64,000 bases of DNA, taken from NCBI GenBank assembly GCA_964451365.1, contig CAYVIB010000016.1:1-64000 (forward strand), read 5' to 3'. Position 1 is the first letter of the stretch; each line of letters opens with the position of its first letter. This document shows positions 26,790 to 36,702 of this stretch, piece after piece. Under the pieces are notes generated by a model, which was given only the letters and a program-made list of their open reading frames with translations, was not told where the DNA came from and ran no database searches. Position numbers and translations under genes: made by a program. Source of the DNA: CAYVIB01 sp964451365 (GTDB lineage Bacteria; Pseudomonadota; Gammaproteobacteria; Pseudomonadales; Cellvibrionaceae).

Positions 26790-27911
26790 ATGTTTGCGGA
26801 TGATCATCACAAGCGTTCGGAAGTTGATTTTGAGCGCATTTCCATTCTTTATCGCCACGCACCGACAACCCTTGCCGGTGTGCTGGTCGCTTTCGCCACT
26901 TTGCTGCTGGTCATATGGGATTCCCTGTCGCCGGATCTTCTTTTGCTTTGGAGTGGACTGGTCATGCTGAGTCTGCTGCCGCGCATTTTGCTAATGTACG
27001 GCTATCACCGGGAGTTGCGAAACGGTGAGCCGGAACTGGTGGATTCCCGCCGGTGGGAGAAACTCTGGGCCGCCGCCACCGCCTTTCTCGCGGTGGCGCT
27101 TGTCAGTCTGGCTTATTTTCCTTTTCAATCCAACGAACTGCTTTGCATACTGTTTATCGCCATGATGCTGTTGGGGATGGATGCCGGCAGTATAATTTCA
27201 TCCAATACCTCTTTCCTCACAGTGATGGTCTTTTTCAACCTGACGTGCCTGCCGTTTATTGTGCGATGTTTTTTACAGGGAGAGTACTACTACAACGTCC
27301 TTGGCGGATTCTTCAGTATTTTTTATCTGGTATTTTACCGGTTCGCGCACTTGTCAAATCAAACCATTACCAGAAGCATTGAGCTGCAGTACGAAAACAA
27401 ACTGCTCTCCCTGAAAGACAGCCTTACCGGGTTGTGGAACAGGAGAAGTCTGCACCCCTACGTGGATCAGCTGATAAGGCAGAAAAAGCGAAACCAGGAA
27501 ACGTTTAGTGTCGTGTTGCTGGATGTGGACCATTTCAAACAAATCAACGACACGCATGGCCATTGTGTGGGTGATGAAGTGCTCAGGCAGGTCGCCACAT
27601 GCATTACCCATTGCTCCCGCGAGGGGGATTTGGTTATCCGTTATGGTGGTGAAGAATTTCTCGTCATTATGCCGTCATCTGATATCGATATTGCGGCCTC
27701 GGTAGCCGAGCGAATACTCAGGTCGGTGAAGTCAGTTTGTAACATCACTGTAAGCGCGGGTGTCGCCGCTTATACCTCCCAGCAGGATTTTGATGAGTTG
27801 ATAAGGGAAGCTGATCGCGCGATGTATATTGCCAAAAACGACGGCAGAAACAGGGTTGTAACAGTTGAACGAAAGGCGGACCAACTGGCTTTTGAAACCA
27901 TGGAACCGTAG
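26790..27911 (+). CDS. Membrane-bound diguanylate cyclase (GGDEF)
   Basis: Makes cyclic di-GMP. The ATG at 26790 is preceded by AGGAA and yields 373 residues; the frame upstream to 26697 lacks features. Five or six transmembrane segments lie between about residues 25 and 190. The catalytic domain follows, with DSLTGLWNRRSL, DVDHFKQINDTHGH and the active loop RYGGEEF (about 284-290). The product-inhibition I-site RxxD is intact as REGD five residues before the loop. No EAL domain is present. Its stop codon lies in a GTAG repeat. Confidence 0.92.
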   Translation: MFADDHHKRSEVDFERISILYRHAPTTLAGVLVAFATLLLVIWDSLSPDLLLLWSGLVMLSLLPRILLMYGYHRELRNGEPELVDSRRWEKLWAAATAFLAVALVSLAYFPFQSNELLCILFIAMMLLGMDAGSIISSNTSFLTVMVFFNLTCLPFIVRCFLQGEYYYNVLGGFFSIFYLVFYRFAHLSNQTITRSIELQYENKLLSLKDSLTGLWNRRSLHPYVDQLIRQKKRNQETFSVVLLDVDHFKQINDTHGHCVGDEVLRQVATCITHCSREGDLVIRYGGEEFLVIMPSSDIDIAASVAERILRSVKSVCNITVSAGVAAYTSQQDFDELIREADRAMYIAKNDGRNRVVTVERKADQLAFETMEP

Positions 27912-27945
27912 GGCGGGTAAGCTATGGCCCGACACTTCGGGCTCA
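27908..27945 (+). repeat. GTAG-family dispersed repeat supplying the cyclase stop
   Basis: GTAGGGCGGGTAAGCTATGG and CCCGACACTTCGGGC follow directly. The first TAG (27909-27911) ends the GGDEF gene. It is closely related to the copies at 41442, 47356 and 48010 but diverges after GGGC. Confidence 0.75.
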
Positions 27946-28057
27946 GATGCAGGTTCGAATGGCAAGTCGTTAAGCGAAAATACTTCATACTGGTGCCACC
28001 GACTTTACCACTGCGATTCCTGGCAAAACCGGCTTGGGGAAGTGCCGCTGTTAGGTT

Positions 28058-28822
28058 TTACTTCGGCTGCGCATCAAACTGCTGGCCGCTAATCGATTCG
28101 CTCTCTCGCCCCATCAAAAACAGATAGCGGTTCACCAGCTCTTCCGGCGCGGTCACGCCGGCGGGGTTTTCCGCAGGGTAGGCCGTTGCCCGCATTTTGG
28201 TTCGCGTGGCACCGGGATTGATGGAGTTAACCCGAACCCTGCCGCCGCTTTCCAGTTCGTCCGCCAATACCTGCATCAGGTTTTCCGTCGCCGCCTTGGA
28301 AACGGCGTAGGCGCCCCAGTAAGCCCGGCCTTTAATACCCACCGACGAACCGGTAAAAACAATGCTGGCGTTGTCGGCTTTCTGCAACAGCGGCAGCAGG
28401 GCCTTGGTCATCATGAAAGGTGCGGTGATATTAACCTGTAATACTTTTTGCCAGGCTTCCACCGAATAGTTACCGATCGGTGTTCGCGGCCCCAGTTCGC
28501 TGGCGTTGTGCAAAATACCGTGCAGTTGGGAAAATTCTTTTTCCAGCGTTTCCGCCATCATGGTGAAGTCGTGCTCGATCGCGCCTTCTAAATTAATGGG
28601 ATAAATCGCCGCCGTGGGATAACCCCTGGCTTCGATTTCGTCATAAACATTTTCCAGTTTGCTTTGCGTGCGTCCCAGCAGAATGACAGTGGCACCGTGG
28701 GCAGCGAATGCCAGCGCCACCGCTCTGCCGATACCGTCACCGGCACCGGTAACAACAATGTTGCAGTCTTTCAATAAATCGGCGGGAGCCTGGTATTGGG
28801 TGATGTCTTGCGATGTAACCAT
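28058..28822 (-). CDS. yciK: YciK-type short-chain dehydrogenase/reductase
   Basis: NAD(P)-dependent oxidoreductase of unknown physiological substrate. It has 254 residues. The cofactor loop is VVTGAGDGIGRAVALAF, the motif HNASELGPRTPI corresponds to the NNAG strand, a catalytic Ser lies in VFTGSSVGIKGRA, and YxxxK is in YAVSKAA. AAAGGG precedes the ATG by five bases. Last gene of mtaD-ubiG-mupP-yciK, nine bases after mupP; the same order is known in pseudomonads. Confidence 0.9.
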   Translation of the reverse strand: MVTSQDITQYQAPADLLKDCNIVVTGAGDGIGRAVALAFAAHGATVILLGRTQSKLENVYDEIEARGYPTAAIYPINLEGAIEHDFTMMAETLEKEFSQLHGILHNASELGPRTPIGNYSVEAWQKVLQVNITAPFMMTKALLPLLQKADNASIVFTGSSVGIKGRAYWGAYAVSKAATENLMQVLADELESGGRVRVNSINPGATRTKMRATAYPAENPAGVTAPEELVNRYLFLMGRESESISGQQFDAQPK

Positions 28823-28831
28823 GTGTGCCCT

Positions 28832-29494
28832 TTAAAGATATTCTTTGATAACCGGCCATAATTGTTCGCCGGTTTCAACCGTGTGCGTTGCGCCCCAGGT
28901 GCGATGATCGTCGCCGCTGTCGATGTAGCCGTACCCGACGGCGATTGTCGTCATACCCGCCCGTATACCGCATTCGATATCCCGGGCATGATCGCCCACG
29001 TATATCGCCTCGGCAACGTCACATTGTGACAACTGGCACGCAAGAAAAAGAGAATCTGGCGCGGGCTTCCTTTCTTTAACATGATCGGGGCAGAGAGTGG
29101 CCACCGGCTCACTGGCAAACGAAAAATGCCCGAGCAAAGGTTCCGTATACGTCCAGGGTTTGTTGGTGACGATGCCCCAGGCGATATTATTATTTGCCAG
29201 CTCCGCAATCAGGGGTTCAATGCCGGGAAAAGGCCGTGTATGCGATGCAAGATCGGTAAGGTAATAATCGAGAAACTTTTGCCGAAGGCGGGGGAAGCCT
29301 TCGTTCTCCACGGTAATGTTAAAGCCCAGCCGCACCAGCGCGGCGGCGCCATTGGAGACGTGGCCGCGGATTTCATCCAGTGGCAGCGGACTTCGCCCTT
29401 CGCTTTCCAGCAGGGCATTGAGCGCGTTGCCCATATCCGTTGCCGTATCCAGCAAAGTGCCGTCGAGATCAAAAAAAACAGCGCGTAAGGTCAT
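28832..29494 (-). CDS. mupP: N-acetylmuramic acid 6-phosphate phosphatase MupP (HAD family)
   Basis: HAD-type phosphatase. In pseudomonads the protein at this position removes phosphate from MurNAc-6P in cell-wall recycling; by sequence alone phosphoglycolate phosphatase is an alternative. The 220 residues show motif I FFDLDGTLLDT, motif II IVTNKP, the conserved Lys in KERKPAPDSL and motif IV YVGDHARDIE. Gene order ubiG-mupP-yciK supports MupP. No AmgK/MurU genes are in the window. Confidence 0.82.
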   Translation of the reverse strand: MTLRAVFFDLDGTLLDTATDMGNALNALLESEGRSPLPLDEIRGHVSNGAAALVRLGFNITVENEGFPRLRQKFLDYYLTDLASHTRPFPGIEPLIAELANNNIAWGIVTNKPWTYTEPLLGHFSFASEPVATLCPDHVKERKPAPDSLFLACQLSQCDVAEAIYVGDHARDIECGIRAGMTTIAVGYGYIDSGDDHRTWGATHTVETGEQLWPVIKEYL

Positions 29495-29514
29495 AGAACT
29501 AAAGTGGCTTTAAA

Positions 29515-30264
29515 CTAAAGGGGCTTTCTGGCGTACACCAGGTAATTCACATCGACATCGCGTGGATTGAGGCGGAATTTTTTGGTGATCGGGTTGTACG
29601 TCATTCCGGTTATATCCATTGCTTCCAAACCGGCTTGGCGCAGCCAGGCGGCCAGTTCGCTCGGGCAGATAAATTTTTTGTAATCGTGTGTTCCCCTGGG
29701 TAGCAGCTTTAGCAGGTACTCCGCGCCGAGCACCGCGAGCACATAGGCTTTTGGATTGCGGTTAATTGTCGAGAAAAATAAATCCCCGCCCGGTTTTACC
29801 AATCGGGCGCAGGCCTGGATTGTGCTGGCGGGGTCGGGGACATGTTCAAGCATTTCCAGGCAGGTAACCACATCGAACTCGCCGGCATGCTTCCCGGCAA
29901 AATCCTCCGCGGTGGATTTGACATAATCAATCTGAACGCCGCTCTCCAGCGCGTGAAGCTTTGCCACTTCCAGCGGCGTTTCCGCCATATCGATACCGGT
30001 GACTCGGGCACTGCGCAGCGCCATCGCCTCGCACAAAATGCCGCCGCCGCAGCCGACATCCAGCAGTTTTTTCTCCGCCACGTTCGCATGCCCGTCAATG
30101 TAATTGGCCCGCAGTGGATTGATATCGTGCAGCGGTTTGAACTCACCGTTTAAATCCCACCACTTATTGGCGATGCGATCGAATTTGTCGATTTCGCTTT
30201 GGTCGAGATTCGGATTTTCTATTTCCACGGAATCGGTTGTCATAGTCACTGTGGTTGCCGTCAC
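29515..30264 (-). CDS. ubiG: Ubiquinone biosynthesis O-methyltransferase UbiG
   Basis: SAM-dependent enzyme carrying out both O-methylations of ubiquinone synthesis. It has 249 residues if the GTG at 30264 is used, which overlaps the mtaD stop as GTGA; an internal ATG at 30243 would give 242. Motifs: FDRIANKWWDLNGEFKPLH, SAM loop LLDVGCGGGILCEAMA, and CLEMLEHVPDP. Neither start has a strong ribosome site, so translational coupling to mtaD is likely. Confidence 0.94.
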   Translation of the reverse strand: MTATTVTMTTDSVEIENPNLDQSEIDKFDRIANKWWDLNGEFKPLHDINPLRANYIDGHANVAEKKLLDVGCGGGILCEAMALRSARVTGIDMAETPLEVAKLHALESGVQIDYVKSTAEDFAGKHAGEFDVVTCLEMLEHVPDPASTIQACARLVKPGGDLFFSTINRNPKAYVLAVLGAEYLLKLLPRGTHDYKKFICPSELAAWLRQAGLEAMDITGMTYNPITKKFRLNPRDVDVNYLVYARKPL

Positions 30265-31583
30265 CGTATTAATTTGTTTTGCCAGTAACGGGCAAGTTCA
30301 AAGAATTCAGAAGTATTGTAGTTGACCAGTGCGTGGTTTTTTACCACCGTTCGGCCGTCAACCCAGACGTGGGATACCCGCCGGCCGACGTTGGTGTAAA
30401 CCAATTGGCTGATCACATCATACATGGGCATGTAGGAAATATCATTCAGGTCAATGGCAATAAAATCCGCCAGCTTGCCTTTTTCCAGCGAACCGATTTT
30501 TTCATCTAGCCCCATCGCCCGCGCGCCGTTAATGGTGGCCATTTCCAGTGCCGTCACCGCGTTGACGGCGGTGGCGCTGTCGGCGACATTTTTGCCGATC
30601 AGCGCGGCGGTCTGCGCTTCGCTGAACAGGTCGAGATCGTTATTGCTGGCGGCGCCATCGGTGCCCAGGCAGACGTTGATGTTGTTGTCGAGCAGTTTCT
30701 GCACCGGGCAATTGCCGCTGGCCAGCTTTAAATTGGAGTGCGGGCAGTGAACCACGCTGGCCCCCGCCTGGGTCAGGCAGTCGATGTCCTCCTCGCTGAC
30801 CTGGGTCATATGCACACACTGCGTGGAGGGCCCGAGTACCCCCAGGTCCGCCAGCCGCGCCAGCGGGCGCAGGCCGAATTCCTTTTGCGACCCCGCCACC
30901 TCGTGCGCGGTTTCGTGCACATGAATATGAATCGGCGTCTGTAGCTCGTTGGCGTAAACCGCGATTTTTTTCAGCGGCGCGTCGGATACCGTATAGGGCG
31001 CGTGGGGACCGAAACCAATGGTAATCAGCTCGATTGAGCGGTAACTGTCGTGCAGCGCCAGGCCCTTGTGAATATATTCATCGGCGCTGGCGGCCCAGGT
31101 GGTGGGAAAATCGAACACCGGAAAATTAACCTGCGCGCGCATGCCCATTTCAAAGGCGGTTGCGGCCACTTCGTCGGGATAAAAATACATATCGGAGAAA
31201 CAGGTAGTGCCGGAGAGCAGCATTTCGGCGATAGCCAACGTGGTGCCGTCGCGCACGAATTTTTCCCCCACCCACTTTTTTTCCGCCGGCCAGATGTGGT
31301 CGTTGAGCCAGTTCATCAGCGGCCTGTCGTCCGCAAGCCCCCGCATCAACACCATCGCGGCGTGGCCGTGGCTATTGATCAGGCCGGGCAGCAACACCTG
31401 GCCGGGCAGGTCCAGGGTATTGACCGGCGCAAACCGGTTGACCAGGTCAACGGTGGGGCAGATATCGATAATCCTGCCCTTGTCGACTATCAGTGAACAG
31501 TCGGTGAAAACCCTGTGCCTCGGGACGATGGGGATAATCCAGGAAGCGGAAACAGCGAGTTCCACCTCTTGTAAATTGCTCAT
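30261..31583 (-). CDS. mtaD: 5-methylthioadenosine/S-adenosylhomocysteine deaminase
   Basis: Amidohydrolase that deaminates methylthioadenosine and related adenosines. It has 440 residues; metal ligands appear in NSHGHAAM (HxH), HIHVHETAHE and VHCPHSN, with the final Asp in LGTDGAASNNDLD. In P. aeruginosa the enzyme at this locus converts MTA to methylthioinosine. The SAH link fits its partner ubiG, which releases SAH. First gene of the minus-strand operon, divergent from gyrA. Confidence 0.88.
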   Translation of the reverse strand: MSNLQEVELAVSASWIIPIVPRHRVFTDCSLIVDKGRIIDICPTVDLVNRFAPVNTLDLPGQVLLPGLINSHGHAAMVLMRGLADDRPLMNWLNDHIWPAEKKWVGEKFVRDGTTLAIAEMLLSGTTCFSDMYFYPDEVAATAFEMGMRAQVNFPVFDFPTTWAASADEYIHKGLALHDSYRSIELITIGFGPHAPYTVSDAPLKKIAVYANELQTPIHIHVHETAHEVAGSQKEFGLRPLARLADLGVLGPSTQCVHMTQVSEEDIDCLTQAGASVVHCPHSNLKLASGNCPVQKLLDNNINVCLGTDGAASNNDLDLFSEAQTAALIGKNVADSATAVNAVTALEMATINGARAMGLDEKIGSLEKGKLADFIAIDLNDISYMPMYDVISQLVYTNVGRRVSHVWVDGRTVVKNHALVNYNTSEFFELARYWQNKLIR

Positions 31584-31996
31584 AATCTAACCGGTTTTTG
31601 TTTGGCTGGCAGATGTGTGGACGCATGGTGACCGATGTTTCCACACAAATCGGAAGGCGTGCAGTATAACTGCTTTTTCGCCTTGCGATACAGGCCGGCC
31701 CAGTGGCTATTTCGTGGCGCTTTCGTACCTACATGACTGATTTTGTGGTATTATTTCGCGCTTTGGTTTCGGGGGTGGAGCAGCGTTGATGAGCCGGTGC
31801 TCAATGACGTGAATACACGGATTTCAGAACAAATAAGCCGATCATATCCCGCTAACGAAGCAGAAGTTCCCTGACTGCACTGCCAACCCGCAACCTGGCG
31901 AACCAGGCCGGGCAGGGCGCGTTTGAGTCGTAAACCGAGAAAAATAAATTCAGTCCGTGATCCTGGGGACAGCAAGCCAATAGGTAATGTAGATAC
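31584..31996. other. 413-base divergent intergenic region, mtaD / gyrA
   Basis: No gene was found; it should hold the promoters of both operons. I see no repeat of the families found elsewhere and no convincing paired -35/-10 boxes beyond isolated AT-rich hexamers such as TATTAT near 31749. Confidence 0.6.
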
Positions 31997-34567
31997 ATGG
32001 GTGATATAGCTAAAGAAATCCTGCCGGTAAATATTGAAGACGAACTGAAGCAGTCCTACCTGGATTACGCGATGAGCGTAATCGTCGGCCGGGCGCTGCC
32101 GGATGTGCGCGATGGACTCAAACCGGTACACCGACGGGTACTGTTCGCCATGAGCGAACTGAACAACGACTGGAACAAGGCGTACAAAAAATCCGCCCGT
32201 GTCGTTGGTGATGTAATCGGTAAATACCACCCCCACGGCGACTCCGCCGTTTACGATACGATTGTAAGAATGGCCCAGCCGTTTTCCCTGCGCTATATGC
32301 TGGTGGACGGCCAGGGCAACTTCGGCTCCATCGACGGCGATGGCGCGGCTGCCATGCGGTATACCGAAATTCGCATGGCCAAGATTGCCCACGACCTGCT
32401 GGCCGACCTGGACAAGGAAACCGTCGACTTTGTTGCCAACTACGACGGCACCGAGCAGATTCCCGCCGTTCTGCCGACCCGGGTGCCCAACCTGCTGATA
32501 AACGGTTCTTCCGGTATCGCGGTGGGCATGGCGACGAATATCCCGCCCCACAATTTGAGGGAAGTGATTAAGGGCTGTATCGCCATGATCGACAACCCGA
32601 TGATCAGTGTCGACGAACTGATTGAAATTATTCCTGGGCCCGACTTCCCTACAGGCGGCATTATCAACGGCCGCGCCGGCATCCTCCAGGCGTACCGCAC
32701 AGGCCGGGGCCGAATATACGTGCGTGCCAAGGCCGAGGTGGAAACCAATGAAAAGACCGGCCGCGAAACCATCATCATTAACGAAATTCCCTACCAGGTG
32801 AATAAGGCCCGGTTGATCGAGAAGATCGCCGAACTGGTGAAGGAGAAGAAAGTCGAGGGTATTTCCGAAATTCGCGATGAGTCGGACAAGGACGGCCTGC
32901 GGATTGTTATTGAAATACGGCGCGGTGATATGGGCGATGTCGTGCTCAACAACCTCTACGCGCAAACGCAACTGCAAAATGTCTTCGGCATCAATATTGT
33001 CGCATTGGTGGAAGATCAGCCCAAGCTGCTGAACCTGCACCAGTTGTTGGATCACTTTATCCGTCACCGTCGCGAGGTGGTAACCCGTCGCACCGTTTAC
33101 CTGTTGCGCAAGGCGCGTGAGCGCGGCCATGTGCTGGAAGGCCTGGCGGTGGCCATTGCCAACATCGATGAGCTGATTGCGCTGATCAAGGCATCGGCCA
33201 CGCCGGCGGATGCCCGTGACGCGATGCTGGCGCGCGGCTGGCCGATCAGCGACGTGAGGGAGTTCCTCGAACGGGCCGGCTCCGACGCCAGTCGTCCCGA
33301 CGATTTGGGCAGGGAATATGGCCTGCGGGACAACGGTGAATACTACCTGTCTCCCGCCCAGGTGGCCGCCATTCTCGAATTGCGTCTGCACCGCCTCACT
33401 GGCATGGAGCACGATAAACTGCTGGCGGAGTACGAGGAAAAGCTGATCCAGATCAGCGAATACCTGGAAATCCTCGGCAACAGTGAACGCCTGATGCAGG
33501 TGATCCGCGAGGAGCTGGAAGAAATTGAAAAGGAATACGGCGATGAGCGCCGCACCGACATCCAGCACTCACAGCAGGACCTGACGGTGGAAGACCTGAT
33601 CAGCGAGGAAGACCGCGTAGTCACCATCTCCCATGGCGGTTACGCCAAGAGCCAGCCGCTGGATGCCTACCAGGCCCAGAAGCGCGGTGGCATGGGCAAG
33701 GCCGCCACCTCGGTGAAGGACGAGGATTTCGTCGAACACCTGCTGATCGCCAGTACCCACGACTATATTCTGTGCTTTACCAGTGTCGGCAAAGTGTTCT
33801 GGCTCAAGGTCTACCAGATTCCGGTGGCCGGCCGCCAGTCCCGAGGCCGACCGGTGGTAAACCTCCTGCCGCTGGAAGAGGGTGAGCGCATCACCTCCAT
33901 CCTGCCGGTGCGCGAATTCGATGACGACCACTTTATTTTTATGGCCACTGCCCAGGGCACGGTGAAGAAGACACCGCTGTCGCAATTTGCCCGCCCGCGT
34001 AGCGTCGGTCTGCGGGCCATCGAACTGGTGGAAGGAGACCATCTTGTGGGCACCGCCATCACCGATGGCAAAAAGGATATTATCCTCTTGTCCTCCAGCG
34101 GCAAGGCCGCGCGTTTCACCGAGGAGGAAGTGCGGTCTATGGGCCGTATCTCGCGTGGCGTCAGGGGTATAAGATTGCCGGAAGGCCATTCCATTATTGG
34201 TATGGTGGTGCCGGAAGAAAGCGGCAAAGTGCTGACTGTGAGTGAAAACGGCTACGGCAAGCGCACCGAGGTCTCCGACTTCCCGAGAAAAGGGCGCGGC
34301 TCGCAAGGTGTGATCGCCATGGCCACCTCTGAGCGCAACGGCGCCCTGGTGGGCGCGGTGCAGGTGTTCGACGGCGAGGAAATTATGCTGATTTCCAACC
34401 AGGGCACCCTGGTCAGGACTCGGGTGGACGAAGTCTCGTTGCTCGGCCGCAACACCCAGGGCGTGCGCCTGATCAAGGTTAAACCGGGCGAGCACATCGT
34501 CGGTGTCGAACGCATAGAAGAGGCGATGGAAGAAGACGCAGAGGGTGAATCCGGGGATGAATCGTAG
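31997..34567 (+). CDS. gyrA: DNA gyrase subunit A
   Basis: Breakage-reunion subunit of gyrase. The 856 residues include active-site Tyr122 in AAAMRYTE and the quinolone-determining stretch HPHGDSAVYD with wild-type Ser83 and Asp87 (numbering equals E. coli). The C-terminal beta-pinwheel with its GyrA box-type motif QAQKRGGMGK is present. The tail is acidic (EEDAEGESGDES). Convergent or antisense frames across the gene are shadows. The stop TAG lies inside a GTAGGAGCACC repeat. Confidence 0.98.
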   Translation: MGDIAKEILPVNIEDELKQSYLDYAMSVIVGRALPDVRDGLKPVHRRVLFAMSELNNDWNKAYKKSARVVGDVIGKYHPHGDSAVYDTIVRMAQPFSLRYMLVDGQGNFGSIDGDGAAAMRYTEIRMAKIAHDLLADLDKETVDFVANYDGTEQIPAVLPTRVPNLLINGSSGIAVGMATNIPPHNLREVIKGCIAMIDNPMISVDELIEIIPGPDFPTGGIINGRAGILQAYRTGRGRIYVRAKAEVETNEKTGRETIIINEIPYQVNKARLIEKIAELVKEKKVEGISEIRDESDKDGLRIVIEIRRGDMGDVVLNNLYAQTQLQNVFGINIVALVEDQPKLLNLHQLLDHFIRHRREVVTRRTVYLLRKARERGHVLEGLAVAIANIDELIALIKASATPADARDAMLARGWPISDVREFLERAGSDASRPDDLGREYGLRDNGEYYLSPAQVAAILELRLHRLTGMEHDKLLAEYEEKLIQISEYLEILGNSERLMQVIREELEEIEKEYGDERRTDIQHSQQDLTVEDLISEEDRVVTISHGGYAKSQPLDAYQAQKRGGMGKAATSVKDEDFVEHLLIASTHDYILCFTSVGKVFWLKVYQIPVAGRQSRGRPVVNLLPLEEGERITSILPVREFDDDHFIFMATAQGTVKKTPLSQFARPRSVGLRAIELVEGDHLVGTAITDGKKDIILLSSSGKAARFTEEEVRSMGRISRGVRGIRLPEGHSIIGMVVPEESGKVLTVSENGYGKRTEVSDFPRKGRGSQGVIAMATSERNGALVGAVQVFDGEEIMLISNQGTLVRTRVDEVSLLGRNTQGVRLIKVKPGEHIVGVERIEEAMEEDAEGESGDES

Positions 34568-34677
34568 GAGCACCCCTTGCGGGTGCCCCGGCGGGGGTGA
34601 ACCCCGCCCCTACAGGTTAGCCTGAAAGGCAAATAATTTGCAGGTTGGGATTCATTTCATTCAATCCCAATCTGCAA
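34564..34677 (+). repeat. Two small palindromic repeats after gyrA
   Basis: 34564-34616 starts at the gyrA stop and contains GCACCCC-TTGC-GGGTGC and GGCGGGG-GTGAA-CCCCGCC, ending in CCCCTAC. 34638-34677 is a hairpin with 15-bp arms starting TTGCAGGTTGGGATT, with one wobble. The spacer to pheA has no other feature. Confidence 0.7.
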
Positions 34678-34715
34678 CGATGGGTGCGGAACAAACTGGT
34701 AGTAAGGTTTAAACG

Positions 34716-35852
34716 GTGACTGACGAAGAAGATAAAGACAAAAAAAACGGTACCGCTGTTGACGAACAACAACAGCTCACCGACCTGCGCAACAAAATCG
34801 ACCGGATCGACCAGCAGATAGGCGACCTGATCAGCGAACGCGCCCGTTGCGCACTGGAAGTTGCCAATATCAAAAAACAGTTTTCCGACACCACCGATCC
34901 CCGTTTTTATCGCCCCGAGCGCGAGGCGCAGGTGTTGCGCAAGGCGATGGAGCGCAACAAGGGCCCGTTGAAAAATGAAGAATTCGCGCGCCTGTTCCGC
35001 GAAATTATGTCCGCCTGCCTGGCCCTGGAAAGGCCGATCAAAGTGGCCTATCTCGGTCCGGAAGGCACTTATACGCAGGAGGCAGCGATCAAACATTTCG
35101 GTCAATCCGCCGTGACGATGCCACTGGCCGCCATCGACGAAGTGTTTCGCGAAGTCGCATCGGGAGCAACGCAGTACGGCGTGGTGCCGGTGGAAAATTC
35201 CACTGGTGGTGTGGTGACTCATACGCTGGACAGTTTTATTAACAGCAGTGTCAAAATTTGCGGCGAGGTGGTGTTGCGAATTCACCACAATTTGCTGGTG
35301 TCGGATGTCACTCACGTCGACAACATCACCCGGATCTATTCCCACGCGCAGTCGCTGGCGCAGTGTCGCAAGTGGCTCGACGCGTACTACCCGCGCGCTG
35401 AACGTGTTGCCGTCAGCAGCAATGCCGAAGCGGCCAAGCGCATTAAAGGCGAATGGAATTCGGCGGCCATTGCCGGGGAAGTGGCGGCAAAAATTTATGG
35501 CCTGAAAATTCAACATGAAAGAATTGAAGACCAGCCGGATAACTCCACCCGTTTCCTGATTATCGGCAATGACGATGTCGGTGGCAGTGGTGATGACAAA
35601 ACTTCTATCGTGGTATCGATGAAAAACGAGCCGGGCGCGTTGCACAACCTGCTCGAACCATTTCATCGTTTCAGCATTGACCTGACCCGGGTTGAATCCC
35701 GGCCATCACTGACCGGCCCCTGGAACTATGTGTTTTTTATTGATTTTCAGGGTCATAAATCAGACGAAATTGTCAAAAAAGCACTGGCGGAAGTCGTCGC
35801 TCGCGCGGCGGAGTTGAAAATTCTCGGCTCATACCCCAAAGGCGTGTTGTAA
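34716..35852 (+). CDS. pheA: Bifunctional chorismate mutase / prephenate dehydratase
   Basis: Makes phenylpyruvate for phenylalanine. The GTG start at 34716 gives 378 residues. An N-terminal AroQ-type chorismate mutase (about 20-100, LTDLRNKIDRIDQQI and RAR/K residues), prephenate dehydratase (about 105-280, starting VAYLGPEGTYTQEAA; TRFLIIGND) and a C-terminal ACT domain (about 290-370, GALHNLLEPF and ESRPS) are visible. In relatives serC lies between gyrA and pheA and hisC follows; both are absent here. Confidence 0.96.
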   Translation: MTDEEDKDKKNGTAVDEQQQLTDLRNKIDRIDQQIGDLISERARCALEVANIKKQFSDTTDPRFYRPEREAQVLRKAMERNKGPLKNEEFARLFREIMSACLALERPIKVAYLGPEGTYTQEAAIKHFGQSAVTMPLAAIDEVFREVASGATQYGVVPVENSTGGVVTHTLDSFINSSVKICGEVVLRIHHNLLVSDVTHVDNITRIYSHAQSLAQCRKWLDAYYPRAERVAVSSNAEAAKRIKGEWNSAAIAGEVAAKIYGLKIQHERIEDQPDNSTRFLIIGNDDVGGSGDDKTSIVVSMKNEPGALHNLLEPFHRFSIDLTRVESRPSLTGPWNYVFFIDFQGHKSDEIVKKALAEVVARAAELKILGSYPKGVL

Positions 35853-35877
35853 ACCGTTCTACAAATTTATGATTCTT

Positions 35878-36070
35878 GTAGGTTGGGACGGGCCGCGCAG
35901 GATGAGTGATCCCGACAAATAGTGCCGAGAATGTGATATTGGGATTCACAGACTCATCCCAACCTGCCGTGCTATGTGCAAGAACAGAATCTGTAGGGGC
36001 GGACCCATGTGTCCGCCTTTATATTGCAGTGGCGGGGCCGGAGGGCAGACACGCGGGTCTGCCCCTACGG
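35878..36070 (+). repeat. Palindromic repeats between pheA and cysC
   Basis: GTAGGTTGGGA (35878-35888) pairs with TCCCAACCTGC (35957-35967). A second unit starts TGTAGGGGCGGAC near 35990 and ends GTCTGCCCCTAC near 36068. They fill almost the whole spacer before the cysC start and belong to the short dispersed repeats seen throughout the window. Confidence 0.65.
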
Positions 36071-36094
36071 TCAAGTCGTGTTAAGGAAGGTAAA

Positions 36095-36691
36095 GTGGCA
36101 GAAAATATCGTGTGGCACGACCGGGCTGTCACCAAACAAATGCACATTGAGCGTTTGGGACAAAAGCCCTGTTTATTATGGTTTACCGGCCTGAGTGGTT
36201 CCGGCAAATCCACTTTGGCGAATGCCCTGGAACTGGCGTTATACAAACGGGGAATTTCAACCTATTTGCTGGATGGTGACAACGTCCGGCACGGCCTGAA
36301 CAAGGATCTCGGTTTTTCCGATGAGGACCGGGTGGAAAACATTCGTCGTATCGGTGAGGTATCGCGATTGCTTGTCGACGCAGGGCTGATTGTGTTAAGT
36401 GCATTTATATCGCCGTTTCGGTCGGATCGCGAAATGGTTCGGCATCTGCTGGGTAAAGATGAATTTATTGAAATTTATATGTCCACGCCGCTGCCGGTAT
36501 GCGAGGAGCGCGATCCAAAGGGTTTGTATAAAAAAGCCAGAAGGGGCGAGATTAAACATTTTACCGGCATCGATTCGCCCTACGAAGCGCCGGAACATCC
36601 GGAAATATCCATCAACTCCGCTGAGTGCAGTGTCGAGCAGAGTGCGGAAAACGTTATTTCCTTTTTGCAACAAAAAGGCATTATCAAATAA
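36095..36691 (+). CDS. cysC: Adenylylsulfate (APS) kinase
   Basis: Phosphorylates APS to PAPS in sulfate assimilation. The GTG at 36095 follows AAGGAAGG and gives 198 residues, normal for the family; the longer frame from 35906 runs through repeat DNA. Motifs: Walker A GLSGSGKST, DGDNVRHGLNKDLGFS, FISPFRSDR and the lid with KGLYKKARRGEIKHFTGIDSPYE. It is separated from cysD and cysN by tyrA-aroA, which starts 11 bases later. Confidence 0.94.
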   Translation: MAENIVWHDRAVTKQMHIERLGQKPCLLWFTGLSGSGKSTLANALELALYKRGISTYLLDGDNVRHGLNKDLGFSDEDRVENIRRIGEVSRLLVDAGLIVLSAFISPFRSDREMVRHLLGKDEFIEIYMSTPLPVCEERDPKGLYKKARRGEIKHFTGIDSPYEAPEHPEISINSAECSVEQSAENVISFLQQKGIIK

Positions 36692-36702
36692 ACCCGTGCA
36701 GT

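Noticed and set aside
31751..33568. 605-codon open frame antisense to gyrA
   Set aside because: It mirrors the GC-biased third positions of gyrA, gives a His/Gln/Val-rich product without domains, and crosses the divergent promoter region.
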